A stretch of 64,000 nt of DNA from Hymenobacter guriensis (GTDB lineage: Bacteria > Bacteroidota > Bacteroidia > Cytophagales > Hymenobacteraceae). A program made the translations under genes and the position numbers. The stretch is from assembly GCF_015773195.1 (NCBI RefSeq), contig NZ_JADWYK010000001.1:248001-312000 (forward strand). The letters run 5' to 3'. The stretch's first letter is position 1. Each line of letters opens with the position of its first letter. Positions 26,356 through 36,571 of the stretch are shown piece after piece. Under the pieces are notes generated by a model. It saw nothing but the letters and a program-made list of their open reading frames with translations, was not told the origin of the DNA and did not search any database.

Positions 26356-27784
26356 GAAACGCTTGTATAACTACCTGGGCGCTGCGGGCCTGGCCCTCGC
26401 GGTAGGAGCCTGCAAAACGCCCCAGCTGGCCGTAAAAAAAGAAAACCGCGCGGTGCCCGTGAGCTTCACGGGCGCCGCCCCGGACTCGGCCAGCAACACC
26501 GGCAAGACGCAGTGGCGGGAGTTCTTCACCGACCCCAACCTTGTTGCTCTCATCGACACGGCCCTGCAGCGCAATCAGGAGCTGAACATTACCCAGCAGG
26601 AAATTGACATTGCCCGCCAGGAAGTGCGAGCCCGCAAGGGCGAGTACCTGCCCACGGTGGGCCTGGGGGTGCAGGCCGCGGCCGACCGGGTGGGCCGCTA
26701 CACCCTGCAGGGTGCCACGGAGGAAAACGTACCCATCCACGAAAAGCCCACGCCCGACCCGCTGACCAACTTCCAGGCCGGGGCGTTTGCCTCCTGGGAA
26801 GTAGACATCTGGCACAAGCTGCGCACCGCCAAGCAGGCCGCTACCAACCGCTACCTGGCGTCGGTAGAGGGTCGGAACTTCACGGCCACGAACCTGGTGG
26901 CTGAAATTGCTACCTCATACTACGAGTTGCTGGCCCTCGACAACCAGCTGGCCATTCTGCAGCAAAACATCGGCATTCAGACCAATGCGCTGAAGGCCGT
27001 GCGCCTGCAGAAAGACGCGGCCCGGGTGACGGAGCTGGCCGTGCAGCGCTTCGAGGCGCAGGTGCAGAACACCACCAGCCGTCAGTACCTGATTCAGCAG
27101 CGCATTACGGAAACAGAAAACCGCATCAACTTCCTGGTGGGGCGCTACCCGCAGCCAGTGGTGCGCAACGCGCAGAACTTTACGGACCTGCTGCCCAAAG
27201 CCGTGCAAACCGGCGTGCCGGCCCAACTGCTGCAAAACCGCCCCGACATCCGGCAGGCCGAGCAGAACCTGACGGCCGCTAAGCTGGATGTGCAGGTGGC
27301 CCGGGCTAACTTCTACCCGCGCCTGAGCATTGATGCGGGACTTGGGCTGCAGGCCTTCAAGCCCGGCTTGCTGGTGAATGCACCGGAGTCGATACTGCTC
27401 TCCCTGGCGGGGAACGTGGCGGCCCCGCTCATCAACAAGAACGGCATCAAAGCCCTGTACTACTCGGCCAATGCACGGCAAACCCAGGCCGTGTACAACT
27501 ACGAGCGGACCATTCTGAACGGCTACATCGAAGTGGCCAACCAACTGGCCAACATCAGCAACCTGCAAAACAGCTACGATGCCAAGGCCCGGGAGGTGCA
27601 GGCCTTAAATCAGTCCATCAACATCTCCACCAGTCTCTTCAACTCGGCCCGCGCCGACTACACCGAAGTGCTCTTCACCCAGCGCGACGTACTCGAAGCA
27701 AAGTTCGATTTGATTGAAACCCGGATGCAGCAGCTCAATGCCTCGGTGAACGTGTACCGGGCCCTGGGCGGCGGCTGGCAGTAA
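26348..27784 (+). CDS. TolC/NodT-type outer-membrane efflux channel lipoprotein
   Basis: A 478-residue outer-membrane factor that completes the tripartite RND pump. The signal MLKKRLYNYLGAAGLALAVGAC ends in a lipobox with Cys22. Two structural repeats (about 60-265 and 270-478) carry the long alpha-helices of the TolC barrel-tunnel; the motif PTVGLGVQAAADR and the second-repeat equivalent YPRLSIDAGLGLQ are visible, as is QNRPDIRQAEQNL. The start overlaps the end of the permease gene by 8 nt. A strong terminator 50 nt after the stop ends the operon. Confidence 0.94.
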   Translation: MLKKRLYNYLGAAGLALAVGACKTPQLAVKKENRAVPVSFTGAAPDSASNTGKTQWREFFTDPNLVALIDTALQRNQELNITQQEIDIARQEVRARKGEYLPTVGLGVQAAADRVGRYTLQGATEENVPIHEKPTPDPLTNFQAGAFASWEVDIWHKLRTAKQAATNRYLASVEGRNFTATNLVAEIATSYYELLALDNQLAILQQNIGIQTNALKAVRLQKDAARVTELAVQRFEAQVQNTTSRQYLIQQRITETENRINFLVGRYPQPVVRNAQNFTDLLPKAVQTGVPAQLLQNRPDIRQAEQNLTAAKLDVQVARANFYPRLSIDAGLGLQAFKPGLLVNAPESILLSLAGNVAAPLINKNGIKALYYSANARQTQAVYNYERTILNGYIEVANQLANISNLQNSYDAKAREVQALNQSINISTSLFNSARADYTEVLFTQRDVLEAKFDLIETRMQQLNASVNVYRALGGGWQ

Positions 27785-27833
27785 GCCACACCTCTTAACC
27801 CTGTAGCTGGCAGCAAATAGCGCCGAAAGTATA

Positions 27834-27867
27834 AAAAAAGCCCTGCCTGAAGAGGCAGGGCTTTTTT
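27834..27867. terminator. Terminator between the efflux operon and recR
   Basis: AAAAAAGCCCTGCCT, a GAAG loop and the perfect complement ending in TTTTTT. With A and T tracts on both sides it can serve both the plus-strand efflux operon and minus-strand recR, whose stop lies 18 nt away. Confidence 0.93.
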
Positions 27868-27884
27868 ATGTAGTCACTTCTTAC

Positions 27885-28499
27885 CTAACGCGCCTGACGC
27901 TGGCGCTCCACGATAGAGCGACCCAGCGTGATTTCGTCGGCGTATTCTAGCTCGCCGCCCATCGGGATGCCGCGCGCAATGGAACTGACGTGCAGCTCGG
28001 GCAGGTCGCGCAGCTTGCGGGAAAGAAAGAAAGCCGTGGTGTCGCCTTCCATCGTGGGGCTGATGGCCAAGATGACTTCGCGGATTTCGGAGCCCGCTTT
28101 CGTTACGCGTTCTACTAAGGAGTCAATGGTCAGGTCGCTGGGGCCAATGCCTTCGATAGGCGAGATAACGCCGCCCAGCACGTGGTAGAGCCCCCGGTAC
28201 TGGGCCGTATTTTCGATGGCAATAACGTCGCGGATGTCCGATACCACGCACACGGTGCTTTGGTCGCGCAGCTGGTTGGCGCAGATAGCGCACTCGGGCG
28301 TATCGGAAATGTTGTGGCAGGTGTCGCAGTAGCGGATTTCGAAGCGCATCTTAGCCAGGGCCTCCGCCAACGAAGCCGTGGTATCGGTTTCGGCTTTCAG
28401 CAGGTGCAGGGCTAGGCGCAGGGCAGTTTTCTTCCCCACGCCCGGCAGCTTCGACAATTCGCCAACGGCGTTTTCTATCAGTTTGGAAGGAAATTCCAT
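27885..28499 (-). CDS. recR: Recombination mediator protein RecR
   Basis: A 204-residue RecR that helps RecO/RecF load RecA at gapped DNA. The N-terminal helix-hairpin-helix is [20 protein letters not shown] (15-34). The zinc finger is intact with C58, C61, C70 and C73. A Toprim domain follows ([15 protein letters not shown], then [16 protein letters not shown]) and the C-terminus has the Walker B-like region with [17 protein letters not shown]. Length is normal. clpS lies upstream on the same strand, with an inverted repeat in between. Confidence 0.97.
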   Translation of the reverse strand: MEFPSKLIENAVGELSKLPGVGKKTALRLALHLLKAETDTTASLAEALAKMRFEIRYCDTCHNISDTPECAICANQLRDQSTVCVVSDIRDVIAIENTAQYRGLYHVLGGVISPIEGIGPSDLTIDSLVERVTKAGSEIREVILAISPTMEGDTTAFFLSRKLRDLPELHVSSIARGIPMGGELEYADEITLGRSIVERQRQAR

Positions 28500-28514
28500 C
28501 TACTCTAATGGGCT

Positions 28515-28590
28515 AATGTGCATAATGTGAAAATGTGCTAATGCCTCTTACTGCGCCATTCAATCAGCACATTTCCGCATTATGCACATT
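28515..28590. repeat. Near-perfect 28-nt inverted repeat between clpS and recR
   Basis: The arms 28515-28542 and 28563-28590 are complementary at 25 of 28 positions, with a 20-nt loop. Each arm is itself made of repeated AATGTG/ATGTGC words. There is no T-run. The structure sits 15 nt upstream of the recR start codon. Confidence 0.8.
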
Positions 28591-28600
28591 GGCACATTAC

Positions 28601-28882
28601 TTAAATAACGTCGGCCGAGATGCCCCGGTCGTGGATGGCGGTGCAGAGGGCCGCCAACTCATCGTAGGTGCCGTGCTTAACGGTGCACTGGCCTTTGTAG
28701 TGAATGAGCAGAGTGCACTGCTCGGCCTGCTCAGGCTCGTGCCCGCATACATCAATGAGCGTGCGGATGACGTGGTCGAAGGTGTTCACGTCGTCGTTGT
28801 ACACCACCAGGTCGCGCACGTCGGTGGTTTCTTCCAGGAGCAGAACGTCCTCGTCGTACTCAATCTGCGGTTTGCTGTTCAT
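28601..28882 (-). CDS. clpS: ATP-dependent Clp protease adaptor ClpS
   Basis: A 93-residue ClpS, the adaptor that hands N-degron substrates to ClpA/ClpC-ClpP. The core signature LVVYNDDVNTFDHVIRTLIDVCGH is intact; the YNDD segment forms the N-degron pocket, and the EQAEQCTLLIHYKGQCTVKHG helix-strand pair follows. The ATG at 28882 is preferred over the in-frame one at 28909, because a TATTTTTG promoter box (28887-28894) lies between them. The box ends 4 nt before the ATG, so the mRNA is probably leaderless. recR follows on the same strand. Confidence 0.93.
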   Translation of the reverse strand: MNSKPQIEYDEDVLLLEETTDVRDLVVYNDDVNTFDHVIRTLIDVCGHEPEQAEQCTLLIHYKGQCTVKHGTYDELAALCTAIHDRGISADVI

Positions 28883-28886
28883 GGGG

Positions 28887-28894
28887 CAAAAATA
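28887..28894 (-). promoter_or_regulatory. Bacteroidota -7 box of clpS, adjoining the start codon
   Basis: CAAAAATA on the plus strand is TATTTTTG on the coding strand, matching TAnnTTTG. Only 4 nt separate it from the ATG at 28882, implying transcription starts at or beside the start codon. Confidence 0.6.
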
Positions 28895-29270
28895 CGGAAA
28901 TTCAGGCAAAAAGCCTGGTTTCGAAGGTAAGCCAGACTATCTATAACCACTTGAGCGGCTGAATCGTTTCCGGCCCGACACAGGAAAATACGGGCGCAGC
29001 AAAGCCTGGAGCCGTCGGACCGTTGTTTGCCGTCGCGCGGCAACCATGGTAGCAGCAGCTGCCCTATGTTTGCTTTTTATTTTGTCTCGAACCAGCCATT
29101 GCGAATGGCGTGCAACGGACGCGGCAACGACCCCGTGCACCGCACTAACGAACTTCTTCGGTGCTTTCCTTGAGAAGTTGTGAGTTGATGGGCTATAGAG
29201 TTGAATGGTTGGATGGCTGACCGTTCAGCGTTTTACCCGTATAGTCCGTCACCATTTCACCGTTTATAGT
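28895..29270. other. Gene-free gap between clpS and the next plus-strand gene
   Basis: No convincing gene lies in these 376 bases; open frames here lack family features. Near the right end, CTATAGAGTTGAATGGTTGG (29193-29212) and CACCATTTCACC...TATAG (29250-29269) form a weak inverted word-repeat of the kind seen in other gaps. Confidence 0.4.
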
Positions 29271-29828
29271 ATGCCTGTTCCTTCCGCTGAGTTCAAGCAC
29301 GCCCTCAAGCGCCTTTCCGACAAGGAAAAGGAAGCCCTGCTGTTGCGCGCCGCCCGCCGCGACGCCGAGTTGTACGAGACGCTCTGCTACGAGCTGCTGC
29401 CCGACGTGACCACGGAAACCGTGTTTGAGCAGGCTTCCGACCAGATTCACGAGCTGTTTGCGGTGGGCGCCACGGGCCGGCTGCTCAACCGCAGCCTCAC
29501 CAAAGCCCTGGGCAAGGCCATCAAGGAAGTGGCCCGCGCCCGCCGCATCACCAAGGACAAGCGCCTGGAAGTTGACCTGAACCTGTACACGCTGCGCCAC
29601 ATCTTCGAGAACTATACCGGGCAGTTCGAAAGTGTGTATGCGAGCTTTTATACCGGCACGGCCCGGCTGGCGGCCCGCACAACCCAGCTTGTGCTTCAGA
29701 ACCTGCACGAGGACCTTTGGCTGGAGTATAAACCTGAGCTGGATGACTTCCTGCAACAGCTCCACGCCCGTAGCAAAAGCCGCAGCCTCAAGTTCGTGCT
29801 GCCCCGGGAGCTGGAGCTGCCGGAGTAG
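29271..29828 (+). CDS. Conserved-looking hypothetical cytoplasmic protein
   Basis: A 185-residue, mostly alpha-helical, strongly charged protein I cannot assign. It starts MPVPSAEFKHALKRLSDKEKEALLLRAARRD, a segment rich in Lys, Arg and Glu, and contains LYTLRHIFENYTGQFESVY near the centre. No signal, membrane helix or cysteine motif is present. The ATG at 29271 is chosen; an upstream in-frame codon at 29205 would run through the gap repeat. Codon usage matches the neighbours, so it is probably native. Function unknown. Confidence 0.75.
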   Translation: MPVPSAEFKHALKRLSDKEKEALLLRAARRDAELYETLCYELLPDVTTETVFEQASDQIHELFAVGATGRLLNRSLTKALGKAIKEVARARRITKDKRLEVDLNLYTLRHIFENYTGQFESVYASFYTGTARLAARTTQLVLQNLHEDLWLEYKPELDDFLQQLHARSKSRSLKFVLPRELELPE

Positions 29829-29867
29829 CGCCACCAGCTTAACCAGGAGGCCCGTATACGTGCAGTA

Positions 29868-29904
29868 AAGCCGGCCGATTCGGTGCTTCCGAGTCGACCG
29901 GCTT
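29868..29904. terminator. Hairpin between the hypothetical gene and the SDR gene
   Basis: AAGCCGGCCGATTCGG and CCGAGTCGACCGGCTT pair at 14 of 16 positions with a 5-nt loop. It lies between two convergent genes, 40 nt after the plus-strand stop and 24 nt from the SDR stop, and may terminate both. Confidence 0.65.
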
Positions 29905-29927
29905 CCGTTTTGGCTCTACTGTACCTG

Positions 29928-30665
29928 CTACAACCGGTCGAGGCGGCCGCCATCCACCCGGATTTCGGCACCCTGCACGAAGGCGGCATCGTCGGAGGCC
30001 AGGTAGGCAATGAGGGCGGCTACGTCTTCGGGGCGGCCTACGTCGGCGGGGTCAATTGTTTCGGCGCCGCTTTTCACGTTGGGGTTTTCCCAGAGCATGG
30101 GCGTATCGATGGCGCCCGGCAGCACGGCGTTTATCCGCAGGCCCTTGGCTTTGCCTTCCAGCGCCGAGGTGCGGGTAAGGGAGTTGACGGCAGCTTTGGC
30201 CGCGGCGTAGGGCGCTACCAGCGGGCTGGTTTCCACGGCATGAATGCTGGACACGTTCACGATGGTGCCGCCGGGCTTCATGTGCAGAAAAGCCTGTTTG
30301 GTGAAGTAAAACGCCCCCAGCAAGTCTACCCCCAGCACGCGCAGCCAGTCCTCGCCGGTCAGTTCCTGCAGGGGCTTGAATTCCATCAGGCCGGCGTTGT
30401 TCACGATGACGTCGAGGCGGCCGAACCGCTCCAGCGTGCCGGCTACGGTGGCCTGCACCTGATCTTCTACTGCTACATCACACAGGCTGCCCCATACCTC
30501 GGGCGCGCCGGCCGCCTGCACCTCCGGGGCGGCCTCATCCAGGGTTTCCTGATGATGACCAACCAGCACCACGCGGGCACCTTCGCTGGCAAAGCGTTTG
30601 GCAGCGGCCAGCCCAATGCCGCCGGTCGCCCCGGTAATCAGTACTACTTTATTCTGAAAGCGCAT
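29928..30665 (-). CDS. Short-chain dehydrogenase/reductase (SDR) family oxidoreductase
   Basis: A 245-residue classical SDR. The cofactor motif is TGATGGIG (11-18), the NNAG motif is at 89-92, and the catalytic set is Ser139/Ser140, Tyr153 and Lys157 in PYAAAK. The C-terminal RINAVLPGAIDTPML and GAEIRVDGG segments are typical. It interconverts a hydroxyl and a keto group with NAD(P)(H); the substrate is unknown. A FabG-like or sugar/alcohol dehydrogenase role is possible. Upstream on the same strand, 98 nt away, is the GH1-like glycosidase gene, so co-transcription is possible. Confidence 0.9.
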   Translation of the reverse strand: MRFQNKVVLITGATGGIGLAAAKRFASEGARVVLVGHHQETLDEAAPEVQAAGAPEVWGSLCDVAVEDQVQATVAGTLERFGRLDVIVNNAGLMEFKPLQELTGEDWLRVLGVDLLGAFYFTKQAFLHMKPGGTIVNVSSIHAVETSPLVAPYAAAKAAVNSLTRTSALEGKAKGLRINAVLPGAIDTPMLWENPNVKSGAETIDPADVGRPEDVAALIAYLASDDAAFVQGAEIRVDGGRLDRL

Positions 30666-30763
30666 GAGAGGGGAAATGATGAGATGGAGAAATAGTGCGT
30701 TGGATGTTCAGGAAGCTGACGCTACGCAGATGGCGCAGGCAGCACACTACATCAACCTCGCCG

Positions 30764-32080
30764 CTACGAGGCAGCCGAAGTCTGGTTGGCGGGCGACGTG
30801 GTTTTGTCCTGGCGGGTTTGCTCGGCCTGATTCTGTTTTTGCTGCGCCCACCCCTGGGTGCTTTCCTGAGGCATTACGATGGGTACCTGCAGGCACACGC
30901 TCTGGGCGGGCAGCACCTGCCGCCAATCGTGAATGAGCTGCTTGTATGCCTGGCCCACGGGCCGGATGTTGCGCTCCAGGTCGTAGAGGCCGAGCGGGTT
31001 CACGGTACCATTGTTTTCGCGCAGGGCCGTGTCCCAGTCCACCTGGTCGGTGAGCGAGTACCACGTAAAGCCTACGATGGGCACCCCGTCGTTGCGCACG
31101 CGCAACACGTTGGCCCACTCCTTCCAGAGCCAGTTCACGGCTTCGTCGCCGCAGGGCCCCTGCCAGAGGTTGGTTTCAGTGTGCATCACGGGCAGGCGGT
31201 ACCGGTCGTGGTACTGGCGGGTGATGACGTGGTAGCCGAAGATTTCGCCCGAGGCCGTAGTGCTGCCGTCGGCCCGCACGCGGTGCTCGTTGGTACGGTA
31301 GTAGTCGTTGCCCATGATGCACTGGTGGCGGAGCTGGTTGTCGAGAAAGAAGTGGTACTCCTCACGCGTCAGGCCATTATCCAGCAGGTACTCGTACATT
31401 TCCGAGTCTACACGGCGGCCGTAGTTCAGGTCGAGCGACAAAAACCGCTTGGCGTTCAGCAGCTCGGCCGGCTTGATGGCCGCCGGATTTTCGGCGTGGA
31501 AGTACTCCGACGACTCGCTCTGGATAAACAGCGCATCGGGCCGCACCTCGGCAATGGCCTGCATGGCCAGCACGTTGGCCTTCACGATGTACTTAAGGGC
31601 CGTGACAAACGCCCGGTCCGACTGCAGCTGCTCGTTCCACCAGCCGTACAGGGCCGAAAACTCGGCGCAGATGTACATTTCGTTGACGGGCGTATAGAGC
31701 TGCACCCAGGGAAAGCGCCGGGCAAACGCCTCGGCATACTGCGCAAACAAAGCCGGAAACTCGGGGTTCTGGAAGTTGCCCAGCCAGTCGGGCACGCCGA
31801 AGTGGCACAGGTCCACGATGGGCGCAATGTTGCGGCGGTGCAGGTCTTCGAAGGTCACATCGGCGAAAGACCAGTCGTAGCGGCCCGGCCCGAGCCAAGT
31901 GGTATGAATGGGCGGCCCGTAGCGCAGAAACCGAATGCCCAGCTCCTGCACCAGATCAAAGTCCTTTTGCCAGAACTCGTAGTGCCGGCACTTGGCCAGC
32001 TCATCTACCCGCACCCGCCCGCCCTGAATGGTAGGGTTGCTGTTTTCGATGCCGGTAGCAAAAAGAAACTGTGGAGTCAT
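30764..32080 (-). CDS. GH1-like family glycosidase, cytoplasmic
   Basis: A 438-residue clan GH-A glycosidase, closest by motif to family 1-type beta-glycosidases of Bacteroidota. The acid/base is Glu134 in LYTPVNEMYI and the nucleophile Glu302 in VMHTETNLW. Supporting segments are LGIRFLRYGPPIH, PIVDLCHFGVPDWL and GFTWYSLTDQVDWD. Unlike the enzyme at 4729-6270 it has no signal peptide, so it should act on imported oligosaccharides. The C-terminal ~35 residues are a low-complexity Gln/Thr/Ser/Lys tail outside the fold. The SDR gene follows on the same strand. Sequence differs enough from classical GH1 (no NEP, no TENG) that a related clan A family cannot be excluded. Confidence 0.8.
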   Translation of the reverse strand: MTPQFLFATGIENSNPTIQGGRVRVDELAKCRHYEFWQKDFDLVQELGIRFLRYGPPIHTTWLGPGRYDWSFADVTFEDLHRRNIAPIVDLCHFGVPDWLGNFQNPEFPALFAQYAEAFARRFPWVQLYTPVNEMYICAEFSALYGWWNEQLQSDRAFVTALKYIVKANVLAMQAIAEVRPDALFIQSESSEYFHAENPAAIKPAELLNAKRFLSLDLNYGRRVDSEMYEYLLDNGLTREEYHFFLDNQLRHQCIMGNDYYRTNEHRVRADGSTTASGEIFGYHVITRQYHDRYRLPVMHTETNLWQGPCGDEAVNWLWKEWANVLRVRNDGVPIVGFTWYSLTDQVDWDTALRENNGTVNPLGLYDLERNIRPVGQAYKQLIHDWRQVLPAQSVCLQVPIVMPQESTQGWAQQKQNQAEQTRQDKTTSPANQTSAAS

Positions 32081-32308
32081 AGCATAAGCCTACGAAGGCG
32101 TCTATACGAAACGGTTGAGCTGGCGCGCAACGCAACCGCATACCGTATTCGGGGCCGCCGCGTTGCCGTCCTTGCCCTGGCCGGCCCGGTCATTAACACA
32201 GCAAAAGCCTGCGTTCAGCCAGGAAATGGGGCCGTTCACCTAACTGCGGCGGCAAGAACTTTCCTATTCCTGTACTTTGGGTGAAGTTCCCTTTCTGTGT
32301 CGTTTGCT

Positions 32309-34228
<1,920 letters not shown>

Positions 34229-34249
34229 GCCAAACGCCCGGCACGGCGC

Positions 34250-34987
34250 CTACAGACCGCGCAGTTTCTTGAAAAAGTCGTCCTGGTACGATTTGCCTAC
34301 CGGCACCTCATAGCTGCCGAGCTTGAGCATATTGTCCTCAATGGCCTCGATGCGGCGCGTATTCACCACATAGCTACGATGAACCCGCGCAAAGTGCGCG
34401 AAGGGCAGCCGCTCGGCAATAGCCTTGAGCGTGAGGTACACAATGTGCTTCTGGGTTTTGGTCACCAGCACGGAGTACGTCGATAAGGCTTCGATGTAAA
34501 GCACGTCCTCAAAATCAAGGCGCACCATGCGCGAACCCACTTTCACGAACAGCTCCGAGCCCTGGGGCTCTACCAGGCCACCGTCGGGGGCGCTGGCGGC
34601 TTGTTCGGTAAGGCGGCGCAGCTCCAGCACGCGGGCTACGGCTTGGCTGAAGCGGGCCAGGTCCACAGGCTTTACCAGATAGTCAGCCACCTGTAGCTCG
34701 AAGGCATCCACGGCAAAGTCGCGGTGGCTCGTAACGACTACTATAGCAGGTGGCGGCTTGGGCAGCAGGCGAGCCAGCTCCAGCCCCGAGAGGTGGGGCA
34801 TCTCAATGTCCAGCAGCAGCAAATCGGCACGGTTGCCCTGGCTGAAGTACTGAAGAGCTTCTACACTGCCCGGCAGGGAGGCCGCCAGCGTGAGCGTGGG
34901 CGTGAGCTCCACCATATGCTCCAGCGTGAGGCGGTTGATTTCATTGTCATCGACGATGACGCAGGTAAGCGGTAAGACAGGGGGCAT
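34250..34987 (-). CDS. LytTR-family response regulator
   Basis: A 245-residue regulator. The receiver domain (about 7-120) has the acidic pair in VIVDDNEIN, the phospho-acceptor Asp60 in LLLLDIEMP, and the conserved Lys in YLVKPVDL. The C-terminal LytTR DNA-binding domain (about 150-245) shows FVKVGSRMVRLDFEDVLYIEA, FARVHRSYVVN and VGKSYQDDF, typical for the AlgR/LytR class. The ATG at 34987 begins directly at the receiver; the in-frame ATG at 35023 would add 12 residues. It ends 22 nt from the stop of the convergent hybrid kinase, suggesting a functional pair without shared transcription. Confidence 0.93.
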   Translation of the reverse strand: MPPVLPLTCVIVDDNEINRLTLEHMVELTPTLTLAASLPGSVEALQYFSQGNRADLLLLDIEMPHLSGLELARLLPKPPPAIVVVTSHRDFAVDAFELQVADYLVKPVDLARFSQAVARVLELRRLTEQAASAPDGGLVEPQGSELFVKVGSRMVRLDFEDVLYIEALSTYSVLVTKTQKHIVYLTLKAIAERLPFAHFARVHRSYVVNTRRIEAIEDNMLKLGSYEVPVGKSYQDDFFKKLRGL

Positions 34988-35329
34988 GCAAACAGGTGTG
35001 GTAAGAGAGGGCAGGGAGGGCAAATGGCCGGAGCACAGACGTTGTGCTATTGGAAAGCATAGTTGTATGCTGCGCCGGTTACTGACGAAGGTAAGTGAGC
35101 CGCAAAAAACTCAACCGTAGATTCGGTGAAGCGCCCATACTGCCCGACAAGCTGCCGGGAACTGCCGCCCGAAAAGCCCGAATTCCATTCGGATAGAAAA
35201 AGTAGCCATTCGCACAGGGCAGCAGGCGGTTGAGACAAAAGCCCGGCACAGCGCTCCGGGCCGCTCTAAGTTTACATCGTCTTCCAGCTCAAACAGCACT
35301 CACACACCAGCTTGTCTTCTCTCTTCGCC
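34988..35329. other. Divergent gap between the LytTR regulator and a small secreted protein gene
   Basis: No gene is seen. A short hairpin AGCACA-gacgt-TGTGCT lies at about 35033-35049. Divergent promoters must lie here, but I find no exact TAnnTTTG box. It is a reasonable place for LytTR autoregulatory sites. Confidence 0.35.
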
Positions 35330-35779
35330 ATGAAAAAGCTCTACACTCTCGCTCTCGCATTGTTTCTCCTGAGTGGTTCGGCTATGGCGGCCGGCTCGGG
35401 CACTGGCCAGCAGAAAGGTCTGCAGGACAAAGAGTTTGTGGCCCCGGCCGCCTACTCGCACCAGGTGAGCAACCGGGCGCTGCAGGTAACGGCCTATTTC
35501 TCGGATGTGCTGCGCCTTTCCCACGCGCAGGCCATAGCCGTGCAGAAGGCTACACTGGCCAAGCTACAGCAGCTTGAGCAAGCCGGTGAGCAGCCGGAGG
35601 TTATGCCGCTGCTGGCTGATGATGAAACGCTGCTGGCCCTGCCCGGCATTGCCCAAACCATGCACCAGTACGACGCGGCCATGCTCCGCATTCTCACCCC
35701 CGGCCAATACAGCGCCTTCCGCTTTCTGGAGGAGCGCCAGCCTGCCGCCGATTTCCTTGCCCTCGGCAGCGCCCAATAG
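35330..35779 (+). CDS. Small secreted protein of unknown function
   Basis: A 149-residue protein with a clear signal peptide (MKKLYTLALALFLLSGSAMAA, cleavage after AMA). The mature part is mainly helical, with RALQVTAYFSDVLRLSHAQAIAVQ and a second helix pair ending in LTPGQYSAFRFLEE. This spacing (a helical region with a late PxQ-x-x-F motif) recalls small LTXXQ-type periplasmic helical proteins, but the match is weak. The ATG at 35330 is chosen because it starts the signal peptide. The next gene, 43 nt on, also encodes a small exported protein. Confidence 0.75.
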   Translation: MKKLYTLALALFLLSGSAMAAGSGTGQQKGLQDKEFVAPAAYSHQVSNRALQVTAYFSDVLRLSHAQAIAVQKATLAKLQQLEQAGEQPEVMPLLADDETLLALPGIAQTMHQYDAAMLRILTPGQYSAFRFLEERQPAADFLALGSAQ

Positions 35780-35821
35780 CCGTTTTCCCATTCGACTCGC
35801 CTGTTTTTCTACGCTCCTGCT

Positions 35822-36280
35822 ATGCAACTCCTCCGCACCCTCGCTCTCACTGCCTGCATTCTGTCATTGGCTTTGTCTAGTACTATGGCGGCTGATGGCC
35901 CTGGCACCTCAGCTACACCCGTCGTGACCGGCCACAGCACGCTCCGGCACTTCACACGCGGGCTGCTGCGCCGCGCCCTGCAGCCCCTGAAGCGTACTGC
36001 CCCGGCCGCAGTCTACTACGAAGCGCCTACCCTTCTGACGGGCATCGTGGTGGGCACCGATGGGATGCCGCTGGCTGGCGCGGTGGTATGGGCCGTAGGC
36101 AGCCAGGAACAAGTGCGCACCAATTCCAAAGGAGACTTTGCCCTCACGCTGCCTACCAGCGGGCCGGTTTCGCTGAGCTGCGCTTCCCGCGGCTGCACCC
36201 AGCAAACCATGCAGCTGAACACCGGTAGCCAGCCCAACGGCGTGCACTTTGCCCTGCGCGCCGCAACTACCCAGGAATAG
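35822..36280 (+). CDS. Secreted protein with a carboxypeptidase-regulatory-like (CarboxypepD_reg) domain
   Basis: A 152-residue exported protein. The signal peptide runs to about AALSSTMA (residue 23). Residues 70-148 form a beta-sandwich of the carboxypeptidase regulatory/TonB plug-preceding type: LLTGIVVGTDGMPLAGAVVW, RTNSKGDFALTLP, and the terminal strand. In Bacteroidota such domains usually sit at the N-terminus of SusC-type receptors; here the domain stands alone. Two cysteines (SLSCASRGC) could form a disulfide. A basic stretch (RHFTRGLLRRALQPLKR) precedes the domain. It is probably co-transcribed with the gene at 35330. Confidence 0.75.
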   Translation: MQLLRTLALTACILSLALSSTMAADGPGTSATPVVTGHSTLRHFTRGLLRRALQPLKRTAPAAVYYEAPTLLTGIVVGTDGMPLAGAVVWAVGSQEQVRTNSKGDFALTLPTSGPVSLSCASRGCTQQTMQLNTGSQPNGVHFALRAATTQE

Positions 36281-36305
36281 CCGCTGTTTCTTCTACATAC
36301 CTTCT

Positions 36306-36353
36306 TGCAACGAGCAAAGCCGGCGTGGTATCACGCCGGCTTTGCTCGTTGCA
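36306..36353. repeat. Perfect 22-bp hairpin downstream of the small secreted genes
   Basis: The arms 36306-36327 and 36332-36353 are fully complementary with a GTAT loop. The right flank is GGGTTTAAGG rather than a T-run, so it terminates poorly if at all on the plus strand. The rest of the gap up to 36571 shows nothing else. Confidence 0.8.
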
Positions 36354-36571
36354 GGGTTTAAGGCGCATTGTGGAGCAGGAGCAGACGCCAGTAGTAACGG
36401 ACCTGCTAATACCTATACAATCTGCTGTATTTCTGATTTTTATTCCATGAAAACCCAAGCTAGGAGAGCCGAACGGCTGTATGCAGGCCAACATGCCTGA
36501 TAGGTCAGCGTATGCAGGATCTGTGTTGAAGCTTGTTGGCTGTATACTCGTCTTTTCCCGCTTCTCTTGCT

